DNA from: Candidatus Hamiltonella defensa 5AT (Acyrthosiphon pisum)
Lineage (GTDB): Bacteria > Pseudomonadota > Gammaproteobacteria > Enterobacterales > Enterobacteriaceae
Assembly: GCF_000021705.1 (NCBI RefSeq)
Contig: NC_012751.1
Coordinates: 992,001-1,056,000, forward strand
Length of the DNA stretch: 64,000 bases
Direction of reading: 5' to 3'
Shown: positions 7,748 to 16,926 of the stretch, piece by piece
Layout: the number at the start of each line of letters is the position of its first letter
How positions within the stretch are numbered: position 1 is the first letter of the stretch
Notes under the pieces: model-generated
Seen by the model: only the letters and a program-made list of their open reading frames with translations
What the model was told of the DNA's origin: nothing
Database searches by the model: none
Translations under genes and position numbers: made by a program

Positions 7748-7934
7748 AACACATAAAGAGCCAAAAATCTTATGTCAGCTTAATTTTGATGCAGGCCCGA
7801 CCCACGGCGACCTCTTGCTCAGGTGCGACAAGAAAAATTGCTTGAACTGCTGGAGGTTCAAATTCGTTCGGAGCCGTTGACAGCTGTGGGTTTTTGCCAT
7901 TTATTTAGTTCATAAATTTTGGATTTTAAATAAT

Positions 7935-8096
7935 ATGGATCATTTTCCTGAAACTCATTGCTGGCGTTGGCCTAAATATAAATTCGAACGCCTAAAAAAC
8001 CTGCAAACAATTCTAGCAAAAAACAGCTGCCTTTTATCCGTTTTTTTGTCTGCGTTTGCTATTTATGCACTGGCAGGTACTATAGCGCGGCATTAA
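7935..8096 (+). CDS. Small hypothetical membrane protein
   Basis: A 53-residue frame with a charged, aromatic N-terminal half (W-R-W-P-K-Y-K-F-E-R) and one C-terminal hydrophobic helix (L-L-S-V-F-L-S-A-F-A-I-Y-A-L-A). It lies upstream of ybjQ on the same strand but lacks a clear ribosome site. It is not recognised; it is listed because the layout is protein-like and the spacer is otherwise empty. Confidence 0.3.
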   Translation: MDHFPETHCWRWPKYKFERLKNLQTILAKNSCLLSVFLSAFAIYALAGTIARH

Positions 8097-8152
8097 AAGG
8101 TTAGTGCTTAATGATGAAAATACACAATTAATAGATGATGGAATTAATAACC

Positions 8153-8479
8153 ATGAAAAATACAACAACACCTACGTTACAGGGATATGATATAAGAGAA
8201 TATTTAGGGATAGTGACTGGTGAAGCTATTCTTGGAGCTAATATCTTTAAAGATCTTTTTGCTGGTATTAGGGACTTTGTTGGTGGCCGTTCTAACGCTT
8301 ACGAAAAAGAACTAATAAAAGCAAGAAAAATTGCATTTAACGAAATGAATAGCACAGCAGAATCTCTTGGTGCCAATGCTGTCGTCGGTATTAATATTGA
8401 CTATGAAGTTGTCGGTACGAGTAACAGCATGCTTATGGTATCGATTTATGGTACTGCTGTAAAAATTTTCAGCTTGTGA
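8153..8479 (+). CDS. ybjQ: YbjQ family (UPF0145) protein
   Basis: A 108-residue protein matching the enterobacterial YbjQ/UPF0145 family along its full length: T-T-P-T-L-x-G, V-T-G-E-A-I-L-G-A-N-I-F, F-A-G-I-R-D-x-V-G-G-R-S and L-G-A-N-A-V-V-G-I-N-I-D-Y-E. The family forms a putative heavy-metal-binding or self-assembling fold; its cell role is not well defined. The ATG at 8153 gives the usual family length, whereas the upstream in-frame start at 8135 would add six residues. The gene stands alone among decayed sequence and appears intact. Confidence 0.93.
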   Translation: MKNTTTPTLQGYDIREYLGIVTGEAILGANIFKDLFAGIRDFVGGRSNAYEKELIKARKIAFNEMNSTAESLGANAVVGINIDYEVVGTSNSMLMVSIYGTAVKIFSL

Positions 8480-8697
8480 TTCTTTATAATCAACTCAAAA
8501 ATTGTTTTTAGATCTTATTATGGGATTTTAATGAACGATAGAAAAGAAGTTAGCACCAATGTTCACGTTTGCCGGCTGTTTAGCGTCTAGTAGCTGTGTC
8601 GCATTAACTGCTTTTGGCTAATATGATAATATTGAATAATTTTTATCCTGTGGTGCCCACCTATGTCTCTGACTAGAAAGGCCTTGAAACATTTACA

Positions 8698-9412
8698 TTA
8701 TCCGACCCTGAGTCTTGTAAACCTGAAAGAATTGAGCGATGAGATATCCATCATCATGGTCAGCATCATTTTTTCATTAACCTCTAAAATTTTAGGCATG
8801 ATGTTAACGTGGGTACCTGTGATAATTTCTCCTGGCTCAAGTGATTGAACAGGTTCAGAACCCGGGGTGGTGTTATCTGTTCTGACAGAGGTTTTTCGCA
8901 AAGTAAGTCGTCTGTTTTCCAATTTGCATACCAGTAGTGAGTAAATTCGTGGTCATATAATAGTAGAGTGTCTTGACATCGGAAACCTTCACTTGCTCAG
9001 ACAAGGCCTGAAATAAAAATTGAGAACCCGCCAATTGTGCTGCCCTGCCGGTGGCCGTCTGCAAAATTTTAAAGTCGCCATTGGCTAAATTCGATCCGTC
9101 ATGAAACGCATTCGTCAAATGAAGACCGTGAAAATAAGCCCAGACACAGTCAATGCCTAACTGGTAAAAGGTTTCTGTTGCACGGTGTACATCATTACTT
9201 TAAGCAAGACGTGTTTCGACAGCTTCGCATTTTCATCTCTCAGGTAATCACCAATCCTGTTGACCAATTCTGGGACATCCGTGATTACCACGATGCCTGA
9301 CTTTTGATTGAGACTGATCCCCCACGCTGGGCGTTAACACGCTCTCGGCGGTTTTTTGGATATCGCCATGGAGGTTATTCGCCATTTTTGTTTCTTGAGA
9401 GGTACGTGGGCC
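8698..9412 (-). pseudogene. Type IVB pilus secretin (PilN-like) pseudogene
   Basis: Pieces in more than one frame line up as an outer-membrane secretin of the PilN type used by conjugative thin pili. From about 9400 downward they read E-S-V-L-T-P-S-V-G-D-Q-S-Q-S-K, then G-I-V-V-I-T-D-V-P-E-L-V-N-R-I-G-D-Y-L and L-S-K-H-V-L-L-K-V. They continue with A-N-G-D-F-K-I-L-Q-T-A-T-G-R and finally S-L-E-P-G-E-I-I-T-G-T-H-V-N-I-M-P. Order and spacing fit N-domain repeat, then core secretin segments. At least two frameshifts (near 9300 and 9120) break it, and a MITE-like repeat cuts the 5' end at 9413. It suggests a lost conjugative plasmid. Confidence 0.6.
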
Positions 9413-9532
9413 GGTTTTGTCGCATTAATATAAATTCATCCATGACCAACCACAAAATAAAGTGTTTTCTTAGAAAAAAACCATAATATAGTGTGTTTAT
9501 AGCAATTTAAAAATCCTTAATGCGACAGAACT
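9413..9532. mobile_element. MITE-like element, copy 1
   Basis: About 120 bp bounded by GGTTTTGTCGCATTAAT and its near-complement TTAATGCGACAGAAC. It has no coding potential and truncates the secretin pseudogene. A related element at 11015-11103 shares the right half (pattern ATAATGTGATTATAG...CTTAATGCGACAGAACC). It is probably mobilised in trans by an unidentified transposase with TTCTGTCGCATTAA ends. Confidence 0.6.
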
Positions 9533-9783
9533 ACTAGAAATTATAATAATAACTTATAATTATTATCACTAAAATTAAATCGTTGAGGCATAAGTAAAAG
9601 CATGAGAACAATATTTTTAATGATCAATAGGATAAAAAGTCAAACTTAAAAAAGTTGCACCCAGAAAAAGCTTTAATTTTATTTTTAGAAAAAGTATTTT
9701 TTAATTTCAATAATTTAACTATTTCACTTTGTTAATTGAGCAATTGCTCAGACCTTGCATATGAATTATCTCTCGGTGAGAGA
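9533..9783. other. AT-rich spacer without recognisable gene
   Basis: Nothing coding is seen between the MITE-like element and the stop of the pentapeptide-repeat gene. A purine/pyrimidine-rich stretch around 9660-9720 may include the gene's terminator, but no clear stem with a T tract was found. Confidence 0.4.
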
Positions 9784-10986
9784 TCACCAAAACAAGTGTA
9801 TTCTATTTGATAAAAGGAGATTAGCTAGCACGGAAAACTTTTTTGATGAAAGCAAATGAGCCAGCTGATATATTTCAAGTGTTGCTTTGCTTTTTTTTGC
9901 GACTTTATTTAGCCAGTCCGTGATCTCGTTTTCCAAGTCCGAAATCTCATTTGCCAGTTGCGCAATCTCATTTGCCAAGCTTTGCCTCTCTTTATCAAAC
10001 CCATGTTCTAAGCCCCAAATCGTATCTAGCAAGCCCGAAAGCACATTTTGATAATCCGCAATCTCATCATGTTCAATATAAGGGGGTTTATTTAACATAG
10101 ACAATAAAGGTAGAGCGACTGTCGAAACGTCGTTATTCTTTAACGACTCAATTAATTCACCAGCCAATCTTGCTTTTGTTTTATTACAATCAATACTGTC
10201 GATGGTCTTCAGAAGACTGCCCCTTTCATTATTCATATTACTGAGGTACTGATTCAATAAATCAACATTCCATTTAGGGGGTATACCCAGAACTAAAATA
10301 CCCCGAGAATTTTGGGCTTCAGGGGGATTGGAATAACCGAGCCTAATCTCGTTTACATTGACTTTGCCCAGATCTGCTTCAATGAATAGAGGGAGCAAAC
10401 ATTCTTTTAATTTGGCTTCGCTCAGATTAATCCAACCCATCTTAATCGATCTGAGGTCCACATCGGTCAGATCCACTTCGCTTAAATTCGTTTGATGCAT
10501 TTTGGCGCCATGCAGCTTTGCTCTCGTCATGTTCGAATATCTTAGATCCGTATTCGTCAGATCGACATTTATCAGATTTGCTCCGATCAGATCCAAACCT
10601 TTCAGATCGGAACCCGACAAATCCGCATCACACAACTTTGCACACATCAGATTCGAATTTGTTAAGTTAGCACCACACAGCTTCACACCGCTCAAATCCG
10701 TATAGCTGAGATTGATACCTTGCAGGTTCATATTCTCTAAGTTGGCTTTACGTAAATTAAGGGGCACTTCCCAATGCCATTCGTGTTTTAATAGTTGTTT
10801 TAAGGCACTGTCTTTTTGTTTTTTTAAATTTTCTATCTCGTCAAGGCTGGCGTCATAAGGTAAGGTTTTTTGCAAAATAATGAATTTAAGACTCATCTCT
10901 TTACAAGATTTTAAATAAGATTTTAAAAGTCGTTCAATTTTTTTAAATCGATTACTACTATTCTGATTTTCTAAAGATGACTTCAT
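9784..10986 (-). CDS. Pentapeptide-repeat protein, candidate effector
   Basis: A 400-residue protein in three parts: an N-terminal helical domain (1-85), a pentapeptide-repeat quadrilateral helix (about 86-205, with many A(D/N)LxX units such as A-N-L-E-N, T-D-L-S-G, A-N-L-T-N), and a C-terminal region with a coiled coil of repeated N-E-I-A/S/T units (about 335-365). PipB and PipB2, SPI-2 effectors of Salmonella, pair an N-terminal domain with similar repeats, so a secreted role is plausible in this effector-rich window. Pentapeptide proteins also protect DNA gyrase, so function is open. The frame is intact. Confidence 0.7.
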   Translation of the reverse strand: MKSSLENQNSSNRFKKIERLLKSYLKSCKEMSLKFIILQKTLPYDASLDEIENLKKQKDSALKQLLKHEWHWEVPLNLRKANLENMNLQGINLSYTDLSGVKLCGANLTNSNLMCAKLCDADLSGSDLKGLDLIGANLINVDLTNTDLRYSNMTRAKLHGAKMHQTNLSEVDLTDVDLRSIKMGWINLSEAKLKECLLPLFIEADLGKVNVNEIRLGYSNPPEAQNSRGILVLGIPPKWNVDLLNQYLSNMNNERGSLLKTIDSIDCNKTKARLAGELIESLKNNDVSTVALPLLSMLNKPPYIEHDEIADYQNVLSGLLDTIWGLEHGFDKERQSLANEIAQLANEISDLENEITDWLNKVAKKSKATLEIYQLAHLLSSKKFSVLANLLLSNRIHLFW

Positions 10987-11014
10987 ATGTCACTTACCTT
11001 GATGAAAACTTTAC

Positions 11015-11103
11015 GATTCTGGCGCATTGAAAAAAATTTATTCTAACCAAACCAGAATATAATGTGATTATAGAGATGTAAAAACGCTTAATGCGACAGA
11101 ACC
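11015..11103. mobile_element. MITE-like element, copy 2
   Basis: An 89-bp sequence with ends GATTCTGGCGCATTGA and TTAATGCGACAGAACC, related to the element at 9413-9532 through its right half. It lies 28 bp upstream of the pentapeptide-repeat gene start, so it may provide or disturb that promoter. Confidence 0.55.
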
Positions 11104-11302
11104 ATTTAATGTCCCTTACTAAAACAAATTGAACCTTGATATCTGGGCATGAGAAAAATATACTCCAGTGACATCACCCGTGAGCAATTTGAGCAAATAC
11201 ATCCTCTTGCTTGAACAAGCCCGCAAACGAACTGCCCTGCGCAAATAGACCTTTAGTTCAGGGCTGTCCCATTAAAAATCCTGCATTAATATAGAGTCGA
11301 GA

Positions 11303-11765
11303 AATAAAGAGTTGGGTTCCGGTGATGTTTTGTACATCCCAAAGGAATTTCACCATGAAGCCGCCATGAGTTACTGCCTGAATTTCTGGACAGACAACAG
11401 TCTACGTATGATAAGGAACTGGACTGAGTCACTTGCAGATCAAAATCATCGAGGCATTGAGTATGCCCCTCGCCCGATTTACTTCTGCGTGACGACCCAC
11501 CGAAATTCCGCCTCAAGATATGACCGCTCTCCAAGGCATGATGAGCCAATTTTTACTCCAAAAAAGAGAACATCTGGAAACCTGGTTTGCTCAGGAGATG
11601 TTCCAAACTTCCTGTGAGTTACCGAAGGCGCCTTTGGCAGAGGTTTACGCCCCTTCACAGGTTCAAACTTTATTGCAACAGGGAAATCAATTACACCGGT
11701 TAATATTCACGGTGCGTGCATTTATCTTCGTTTCACAGAATCCCGTTCTCACTCATGCCATAGCA
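11303..11765 (+). pseudogene. RoxA (YcfD)-like cupin pseudogene
   Basis: Pieces in two forward frames match the intact RoxA-like gene at 59547-60647: S-G-D-V-L-Y-I-P-K, H-H-E-A-A-M-S-Y-C-L-N-F-W-T-D-N-S-L-R-M-I-R, R-G-I-E-Y-A-P, then in another frame D-M-M-S-Q-F-L-type sequence, E-H-L-E-T-W-F-A-Q-E-M-F and Q-V-Q-T-L-L-Q-Q-G. The 5' half is missing and a small deletion removes residues before H-E-A-A-M. It is a decayed paralogue, one of three traces of this gene in the window. Confidence 0.8.
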
Positions 11766-11935
11766 TAGCTTTGGCTGACATCAAAATGAGAAGGATTTTT
11801 ATAAATACCACTTAGTAGTTGATTTTGATTTACATATGAGCAAGCCTTTATTGACTCTAATTTAAAATCGTATTGAAAACAGTTTTTAAAGCTATTTCCT
11901 GGTTTCTTCAGGGAGAAAAGAAAGATTAACTCAGT

Positions 11936-12604
11936 TTAATGCACAGGAATGTCTGGCGGGGGTGTACTAGCTATCTTTCGAAGATGGTGATATTCCATGT
12001 TGACCTGATTTCTCAGCCCTTTAGGTCCCATCTCATTGAGTTCAACCAGGGAATAGCGATGAATGATTTTTTGAAGAAGGGCTTGTTTTGCCGTCTGTTC
12101 GTCTAGCTTGGCCATACGTCGGGCGAGCTTGCGTTTTTTATTCATGGCATGCCGGGATTTTCGATATTCAAACGCGCGCTTAATGTGTTGCTCTTTGGCT
12201 CGACGACGCGCTTCCCCTAAGGTAATGGACTCTTCTCCTTTCTCCATCAGACCTTTGTTAATCCAGCCCATTTGCTGATGTTGGGCTTTCTCTAACTTTT
12301 CTGACGACACATCAAATAATAAAAAGAATAACGGGGTGAGCGTAATGAGTTTGGGAATATAGCTTTCCATAATTCTATCCCAGACCTTTTCGCAGTCCAC
12401 AAAACCCATGGGCTCTAGAAAATCGGTGAGTAAACGGGAGGCGCGCGTAATCGATTTATTGCCCGCGTCTGAGACTGTAGACAACCCACATTCATCCGAC
12501 AGTTGCTCCACCGACGCCATCACTAAACCAGAGGCAATATTAAAATGGTAGAGCATGGCTAACGCCATCGCCCTTAAGCAGTAAAGTTCGTTAATATCTT
12601 GCAT
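11936..12604 (-). pseudogene. repA: IncFII-like plasmid replication initiator RepA, probably 5'-truncated
   Basis: A 222-residue frame matching RepA initiators of FII-type and related enterobacterial plasmids: I-N-E-L-Y-C-L-R-A-M-A-L-A-M-L, A-S-V-E-Q-L-S-D-E-C-G-L-S-T-V-S, N-K-S-I-T-R-A-S-R, I-T-L-T-P-L-F-F-L-L-F-D-V-S and R-R-A-K-E-Q-H-I. RepA binds oriR in cis and starts replication. The start codon lies exactly at the edge of a 70-bp inverted-repeat sequence (12603-12672), and family members usually have further N-terminal residues, so the 5' end has probably been lost. NikAB mobilisation and ParA/ParG genes nearby belong to the same plasmid backbone. Confidence 0.75.
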
Positions 12605-12672
12605 AAGTGCCTCGTTATTTCGTGATGAATAATGTCTGCAAACATCATTATCTTGAAGTACGAGGCACTTAT
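12603..12672. repeat. 70-bp palindromic element at the repA start
   Basis: Perfect 13-bp inverted repeats (ATAAGTGCCTCGT / ACGAGGCACTTAT) enclose further complementary sequence (GATGAATAATGT with ACATCATTATC). The palindrome begins within the repA start codon. It could be a small MITE that truncated repA, or a remnant of the antisense-RNA copy-control hairpin that precedes FII repA genes. Confidence 0.6.
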
Positions 12673-12934
12673 CTATTCTTGATCAAAAATTTAGAGAAAA
12701 TAAACGTCAATTCCTTATCCCGAATTCAGGTTAGTTAGGCTTTCATTCTCGCTTAGCACAAAAAAATTACTCCTCTTGCACCGAGAAGGTGGCAATAAGG
12801 TTTCGGATCAAACTTACCCTGTTTCAAGGGACTTCTGTGGTGCAACTTTCACGTCGCACGTGCTCCAGTAAACAATATAAATACCCGTCCTTTCCGAGGC
12901 TGTCGCAAAAGCTCATTTTAAAGGGGCGATGCGC
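12673..12934. other. Spacer between repA and relaxase remnant
   Basis: No gene is supported here. The sequence lies upstream of the truncated repA and past the 3' end of the relaxase pseudogene and may contain remnants of the plasmid origin region. Confidence 0.35.
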
Positions 12935-14826
12935 TCAGGGAGTCAAATTCGGAGAGTCAAACGAGATAGGAGCGGGTTTATCTTGAGGGCGCATTTCACA
13001 GACCCGTTTCTGCTGAAGGGAGTCTGTTAACGTCAAGGAAGTTTCCCCCATTTCATTCAAATCTCGAACCAACGAACACGCTTTCTCAACGTACTCCCGC
13101 GGACCCGAGAAAACCCGTTTCTCTCCACTTTTTTGCTCTGCCAAACGTAACCCCGCCACCATATTGTCCCCCTCGTTTTCAAACGGTCTGACCATCTCAA
13201 TAGTTTCCCCTCGGTCAATCATTTGCGTGACCCCTTCCTTTTTGTATAAAATCGCCCCGTCACGGTGGATATGATGGGTATAGCCTTTCAGCTCAACCGG
13301 CGCAATATCATCTGAAACGGCACATTCAATGACAGTATCACTGAGATAAGCCGTTCGCTCATCCCGCTTCGCCTGGTAAGCCCACCCTCTTAACTGGCTA
13401 ATGGCCGCTTTATCCCCTTTTAACGCTTGTTGTTCTACCCAAACACGATAAGACAGTCGCCTATTTTCTGGAGAACGATACCAGTTCTCCCGCTCTTCCT
13501 TTAATTTTAAACGCAACTCGGCCATCGCTTTTTCTCGCTCAAAAGCCAATACATGCCAGGCCAGTTTTCTCATTAAAGGATCGCGCACCGCAACACACAC
13601 ATGGGCTCTTCGGAAACGAAAGGTCATGGAAAGAGTTCTAAAACGATTTTTTGCGTCAAAAGAGGGGCATTTCGCTTCTTTTTTGTCAGTTTGATAACGC
13701 AATTTTAACTCTTCTCGGGCCTCAGCGCGTTCTAATCGGCGAGTCATTCGAGCTTGATGATCACGCAAATGAAGTCGATCATCATAATGTGAACTCACCA
13801 TATAGTTTGTTAAGGTCACCTCCCCTTGTTCATTTTTAAATTCCATCACTCGGGGCGCATTTTCAAATTCGCCAATGCGAGGCACTAATTTCGAAAGAGT
13901 GAGTTGAGGATGTAAACTGCTGGCTTTTAATGGGGTTTGCTCTGGATGGGCCCGATGATAAATCCCAAGCCTGCCCCTTTCTTTTTCAGTTCCAGTCCGG
14001 CCCTAATCAGGACAGCATGGATCCGCTCCCAATAAATAGAATCTGCTTTCAAAATCTCTGAAATTTCTGGTCGGCATTCACGCACCGCATAACCATAAAG
14101 GCTTTCCTGATCGGAGTAATATTCCAGTTTCTTAGCATCATCAGGCATCGATTTTTCCTTAGAACAGGAACGAACAATGCGATTGTTTTCGTTAATCACA
14201 TGGCATCCATTGGTTCTCGTCCAGCCATACTTTAATTCCATTTCTCTACTGGCTTTATGTAATTTAGAAATATCATAAGCATCATCGGCAACTTTATAAG
14301 TCACAGGATGGATCCGATTCGCGGCAACATGACAATGCAGATGGTCTGTATCTCGATGAATCGCAGTCACGTATTGATGGTCAGACATCCCCAAGGCTTT
14401 AAGACTATGCCGCGCGCTTTCAAAAATTTGCTCTACCGTCGGAGAGTCCGTCTCCGGCCAGGATAAAAAAAAGTGATAAACGGGATCTTTACAACGCGTA
14501 TTTTTTAAAGCCACCGCTTACATTTCTACCGCCGCTGTGGCCACGCTCAGTGTATTCGTTTCGCATAAAACCTGATCAAAAAGAACCTGATGCCGACCAT
14601 CAGGAAATCTCTCAGTGATAAGGATTTTATCCGCATCTCCGTTGCGATGAATGTAACCCATTAAGCGTTCAAAAATGGCTTCTTTTGATTGAGATAAACG
14701 GGCTTTTTGGCTCTCTGGATCAATCACGTCATCATGATGATGGTCATCACGAGTCGTCGTATAGGCCAATAAAGTGAGAAAACTTGATTTTCCATCCCTC
14801 CGTTTTTTTGCCTTACCCACAATCAT
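12935..14826 (-). pseudogene. nikB: NikB/TraI-like MOBP relaxase, interrupted by a nonsense codon and a frameshift
   Basis: Three consecutive frames form one relaxase. The first (14826-14518) ends in L-S-V-A-T-A-A-V-E-M and a TAA. The same frame resumes with A-V-A-L-K-N-T-R-C-K-D-P-V-Y-H-F, the family's core, and includes the metal-binding D-H-L-H-C-H-V-A-A-N-R motif. A one-base shift near 13960 then moves into the third frame (I-Y-H-R-A-H-P-E-Q-T-P-L-K, running to 12935) with K-A-A-I-S-Q-L-R-G-W-A-Y-Q. The intact protein would nick oriT and carry out DNA transfer, as in R64/ColIb. With one stop and one frameshift it cannot be made normally. The downstream NikA gene is intact. Confidence 0.88.
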
Positions 14827-15135
14827 TTATTCTGCCCGCCCTAAGGTTAAAATAGCTTCCTGGATAGCCACGAAAACTTGTGCATATTCTTCGCTTATAA
14901 CCCCTTTCCCTTCATCAAAAAGACGTTGCTGTAGAGACCCTAATCGACTCAATTCCATCACTAATTCCGGATCAAAGTGAGTTTTTATTCTGCGATTTAA
15001 CCCACAGCGAATGAGGTAAGTACTTAAATTCAAACCTGCCGATTGGGCTTTCTCTTTGAGATGCTCTTTTTCTTCTGGAAAGCAACGAATACTGGGAATA
15101 AGGGCCGTTCTTTTTCGTTTTTCACTTTGGCTCAT
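14827..15135 (-). CDS. nikA: NikA-like relaxosome accessory protein
   Basis: A 102-residue protein with a basic N-terminus and the ribbon-helix-helix-like pattern I-R-C-F-P-E-E-K-E-H-L-K-E-K-A-x-x-A-G-L-N-L-S-T-Y-L-I-R-C-G-L-N-R, characteristic of NikA/TraJ/MobC-type oriT-binding proteins. These bind an inverted repeat in oriT and recruit the relaxase. It lies directly upstream of the relaxase gene, with adjoining stop and start, as in IncI plasmids, and is preceded by an oriT-like region. The gene is intact although its partner is broken. Confidence 0.85.
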   Translation of the reverse strand: MSQSEKRKRTALIPSIRCFPEEKEHLKEKAQSAGLNLSTYLIRCGLNRRIKTHFDPELVMELSRLGSLQQRLFDEGKGVISEEYAQVFVAIQEAILTLGRAE

Positions 15136-15169
15136 GGCGTTATTTTCTATGGAGTAAATAAGAATTCTT

Positions 15170-15262
15170 TCTTAATTGGGGTGTCGGGGCGAAGCCCTGA
15201 CCAAGAGTTTTGAAGGGCCGGTTGCTTGCAAGCGGTGCTTCAAAACATATCTTATCCTTTTG
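15170..15262. other. Candidate oriT of the NikAB-type plasmid
   Basis: Upstream of nikA lies GTGTCGGGGCGAAGCCCTGACCA, with a GGGC/GCCC hairpin typical of oriT regions of IncI/P-type MOBP plasmids. It is followed by an inverted repeat (GTTTTGAAG ... CTTCAAAAC) around a GCTTGCAAGC palindrome. Position and structure match an origin of transfer recognised by NikA; the nick site itself was not identified. Confidence 0.6.
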
Positions 15263-15562
15263 TTAAATAGCAATTTTGATATTATGGCTTAATTTTTTTA
15301 TAATGTCATGAAGGTAAAATATATCTTCTGTACAGGTGAAATTTTTGTCGTTATGATTGAGTTTAAATCAGTTTTATGTAAACATTTTAAATGTTAAATA
15401 TTTATTTAATAGATAAAAATTTATTAAAAATAAAAAGATTTATAGCGAAGAAATTGAAATAATCAGGCGGGAAGTGAGTATGATTTGAGTGGTAAAAAAT
15501 AAGCAATGAGTATGAAATAAAAAACCAGGTAAAATGTGTTTCTTTTTAACGGAAAAAACGAA
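15263..15562. other. AT-rich intergenic region
   Basis: Between the oriT-like region and the next gene the sequence is highly AT-rich with no supported reading frame. It probably contains the promoter of the gene at 15563 and the divergent nikA promoter. Confidence 0.35.
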
Positions 15563-15838
15563 ATGACTTCTAAGAAATATTATACGGTCGAACAAGTTGA
15601 AAAAGCAAAAGAGATGCTAGAGGAATTACCTGACCTCAAAAAGATAAGACTAAATAAAGACGATGTCTTGGAAAATTTAAAGGCGCAAATAATCAAATTA
15701 GCTTTAAATAAAGGGTACGTTTCAGAAGATATTAAATCGGCTCTTGAAAGTGCAGGGATAAAAGTCGGATTGAAAGCTATCCAGAAAATTATTCTTGAGA
15801 AAAAATTAGAAAGAAAAAAGTCATTAAAAAATACTTAA
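15563..15838 (+). CDS. Small plasmid protein, possibly mobilisation accessory (MobC-like)
   Basis: A 91-residue, Lys/Glu-rich, mostly helical protein: K-K-Y-Y-T-V-E-Q-V-E-K-A-K-E-M-L-E-E-L-P-D-L, then A-L-N-K-G-Y-V-S-E-D-I-K-S-A-L-E-S-A-G-I-K-V and a basic end. The pattern resembles small proteins annotated MobC on enterobacterial mobilisable plasmids, which bind DNA beside oriT. ATG at 15563 is preceded by a purine-rich site (GGAAAAAACG). The function is tentative. Confidence 0.5.
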   Translation: MTSKKYYTVEQVEKAKEMLEELPDLKKIRLNKDDVLENLKAQIIKLALNKGYVSEDIKSALESAGIKVGLKAIQKIILEKKLERKKSLKNT

Positions 15839-16400
15839 AAATTAATACAGTTTTTAAAACTATTTATATTGATAATAATTTTTAAAAATAGAGTGAGTAA
15901 ATTTTTTTTATGAAAGCTCTCTATTTTTTAAAAAATAGCCATTTTTAACTTGTAATTTTTTACAGATTATTAATCTTTTTAAAATCTCATGACTCGTCAT
16001 TTTTTTTCTTCTTATAGATTTTAAATAAGTAGATATATTTTCTCAAATATCTTTCTTCAAATGGTGTACAGAACATAGCCAACACGTGCTTGCAAGAAAG
16101 AATCAACGGAAATTTTATTACTCAGTTTTTCTTATACCCTCACGAAGTGTCCGGTAGACTTTTTTCCGAGAAAAAAATCTCCGGCATATCTCTGATAAAA
16201 TAATTTCTATTCCATTCATACCGAACAATTCTTTTTTTCAACTGCAATTTAGGCTTTTTGCCACTCTACTTTTTTTTCTCGTGCAATAGCCATGATGCTT
16301 TTGATGGAGACTTTTAATATTGAAGATTTCAAAAATTCGTGAGGATTGCATGCCTAGTAAAATTAACTTAACATTAAAATGACACCATAAATGTATTATT
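15839..16400. other. AT-rich spacer without gene
   Basis: About 560 bp with very high A/T content and several short direct repeats but no supported reading frame. Its right end begins the duplicated parA upstream region at about 16380. Confidence 0.4.
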
Positions 16401-16487
16401 TTGGCACCAAAATTTAAATTCGACAGACCATAAAATTAGTACTATTTTTATGTCAAAAATAAACCATTTAAATACATAAAGGGTACT

Positions 16488-16652
16488 ATGATTATACTCA
16501 TTGGGAGTCAAAAAGGGGGATGCGGAAAATCCACTATATGCGTAAATATTTGTTCTGAGTTAGCTTGCCGAAAAAAGGATGTGGTGCTTGTTGATTCTGA
16601 CCGTCAAGGAACCTCTTCTAATTGGCTTTCAGATAGAAACTCAATCTCAATG
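16488..16652 (+). pseudogene. Truncated parA, 5' duplicate of the parA at 17869
   Basis: The first 165 bp are almost identical to the start of the intact parA at 17869, including the Walker A K-G-G-C-G-K-S-T. The upstream 100 bp is also similar. After S-I-S the sequence changes to an IS21 istB remnant. The duplicated promoter/operator segment remains and could titrate ParA/ParG. Confidence 0.85.
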
Positions 16653-16654
16653 TC

Positions 16655-16915
16655 AATACCGATCGAATTCTGGCCCACCCTGCCAAAGTAAAGCTGACCC
16701 ACCCCCTTTAAATGACTCGATAGCTGCTGCTTTAGTTTTTTTCTGGAGCTGACCGCTTTTGAGCTTATCTTTCAGTCGATAACTTTGGCCGCTGATTTGC
16801 GCGATATGGGCATGGTGAAGCAGCCGGTCGAGCATAGCCGCCGTCAGCGTTTCGTCATCACCAAACGTTCCGGACCACTGGGTAAACGGCAGGTTGCTGG
16901 TAATGAAAATTTAAC
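16655..16915 (-). pseudogene. IS21-family IstB ATPase C-terminal remnant
   Basis: The minus strand encodes F-I-T-S-N-L-P-F-T-Q-W-S-G-T-F-G-D-D-E-T-L-T, then M-L-D-R-L-L-H-H-A-H-I and S-Y-R-L-K-D-K-L-K-S-G-Q-L. This is the C-terminal end of IstB, the AAA+ helper of IS21 transposition. Sequence upstream is missing. Its insertion truncated one parA copy. Confidence 0.8.
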
Positions 16916-16926
16916 GCGATACAAAC

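Noticed and set aside
8560..8625. Short lipoprotein-like peptide (A-G-C-L-A-S-S-S-C) after ybjQ
   Set aside because: Only about 20 codons with no start context; could be chance.
12603..12672. Rho-independent terminator for repA
   Set aside because: The palindrome lies at the 5' end of repA and has no T tract in either direction.
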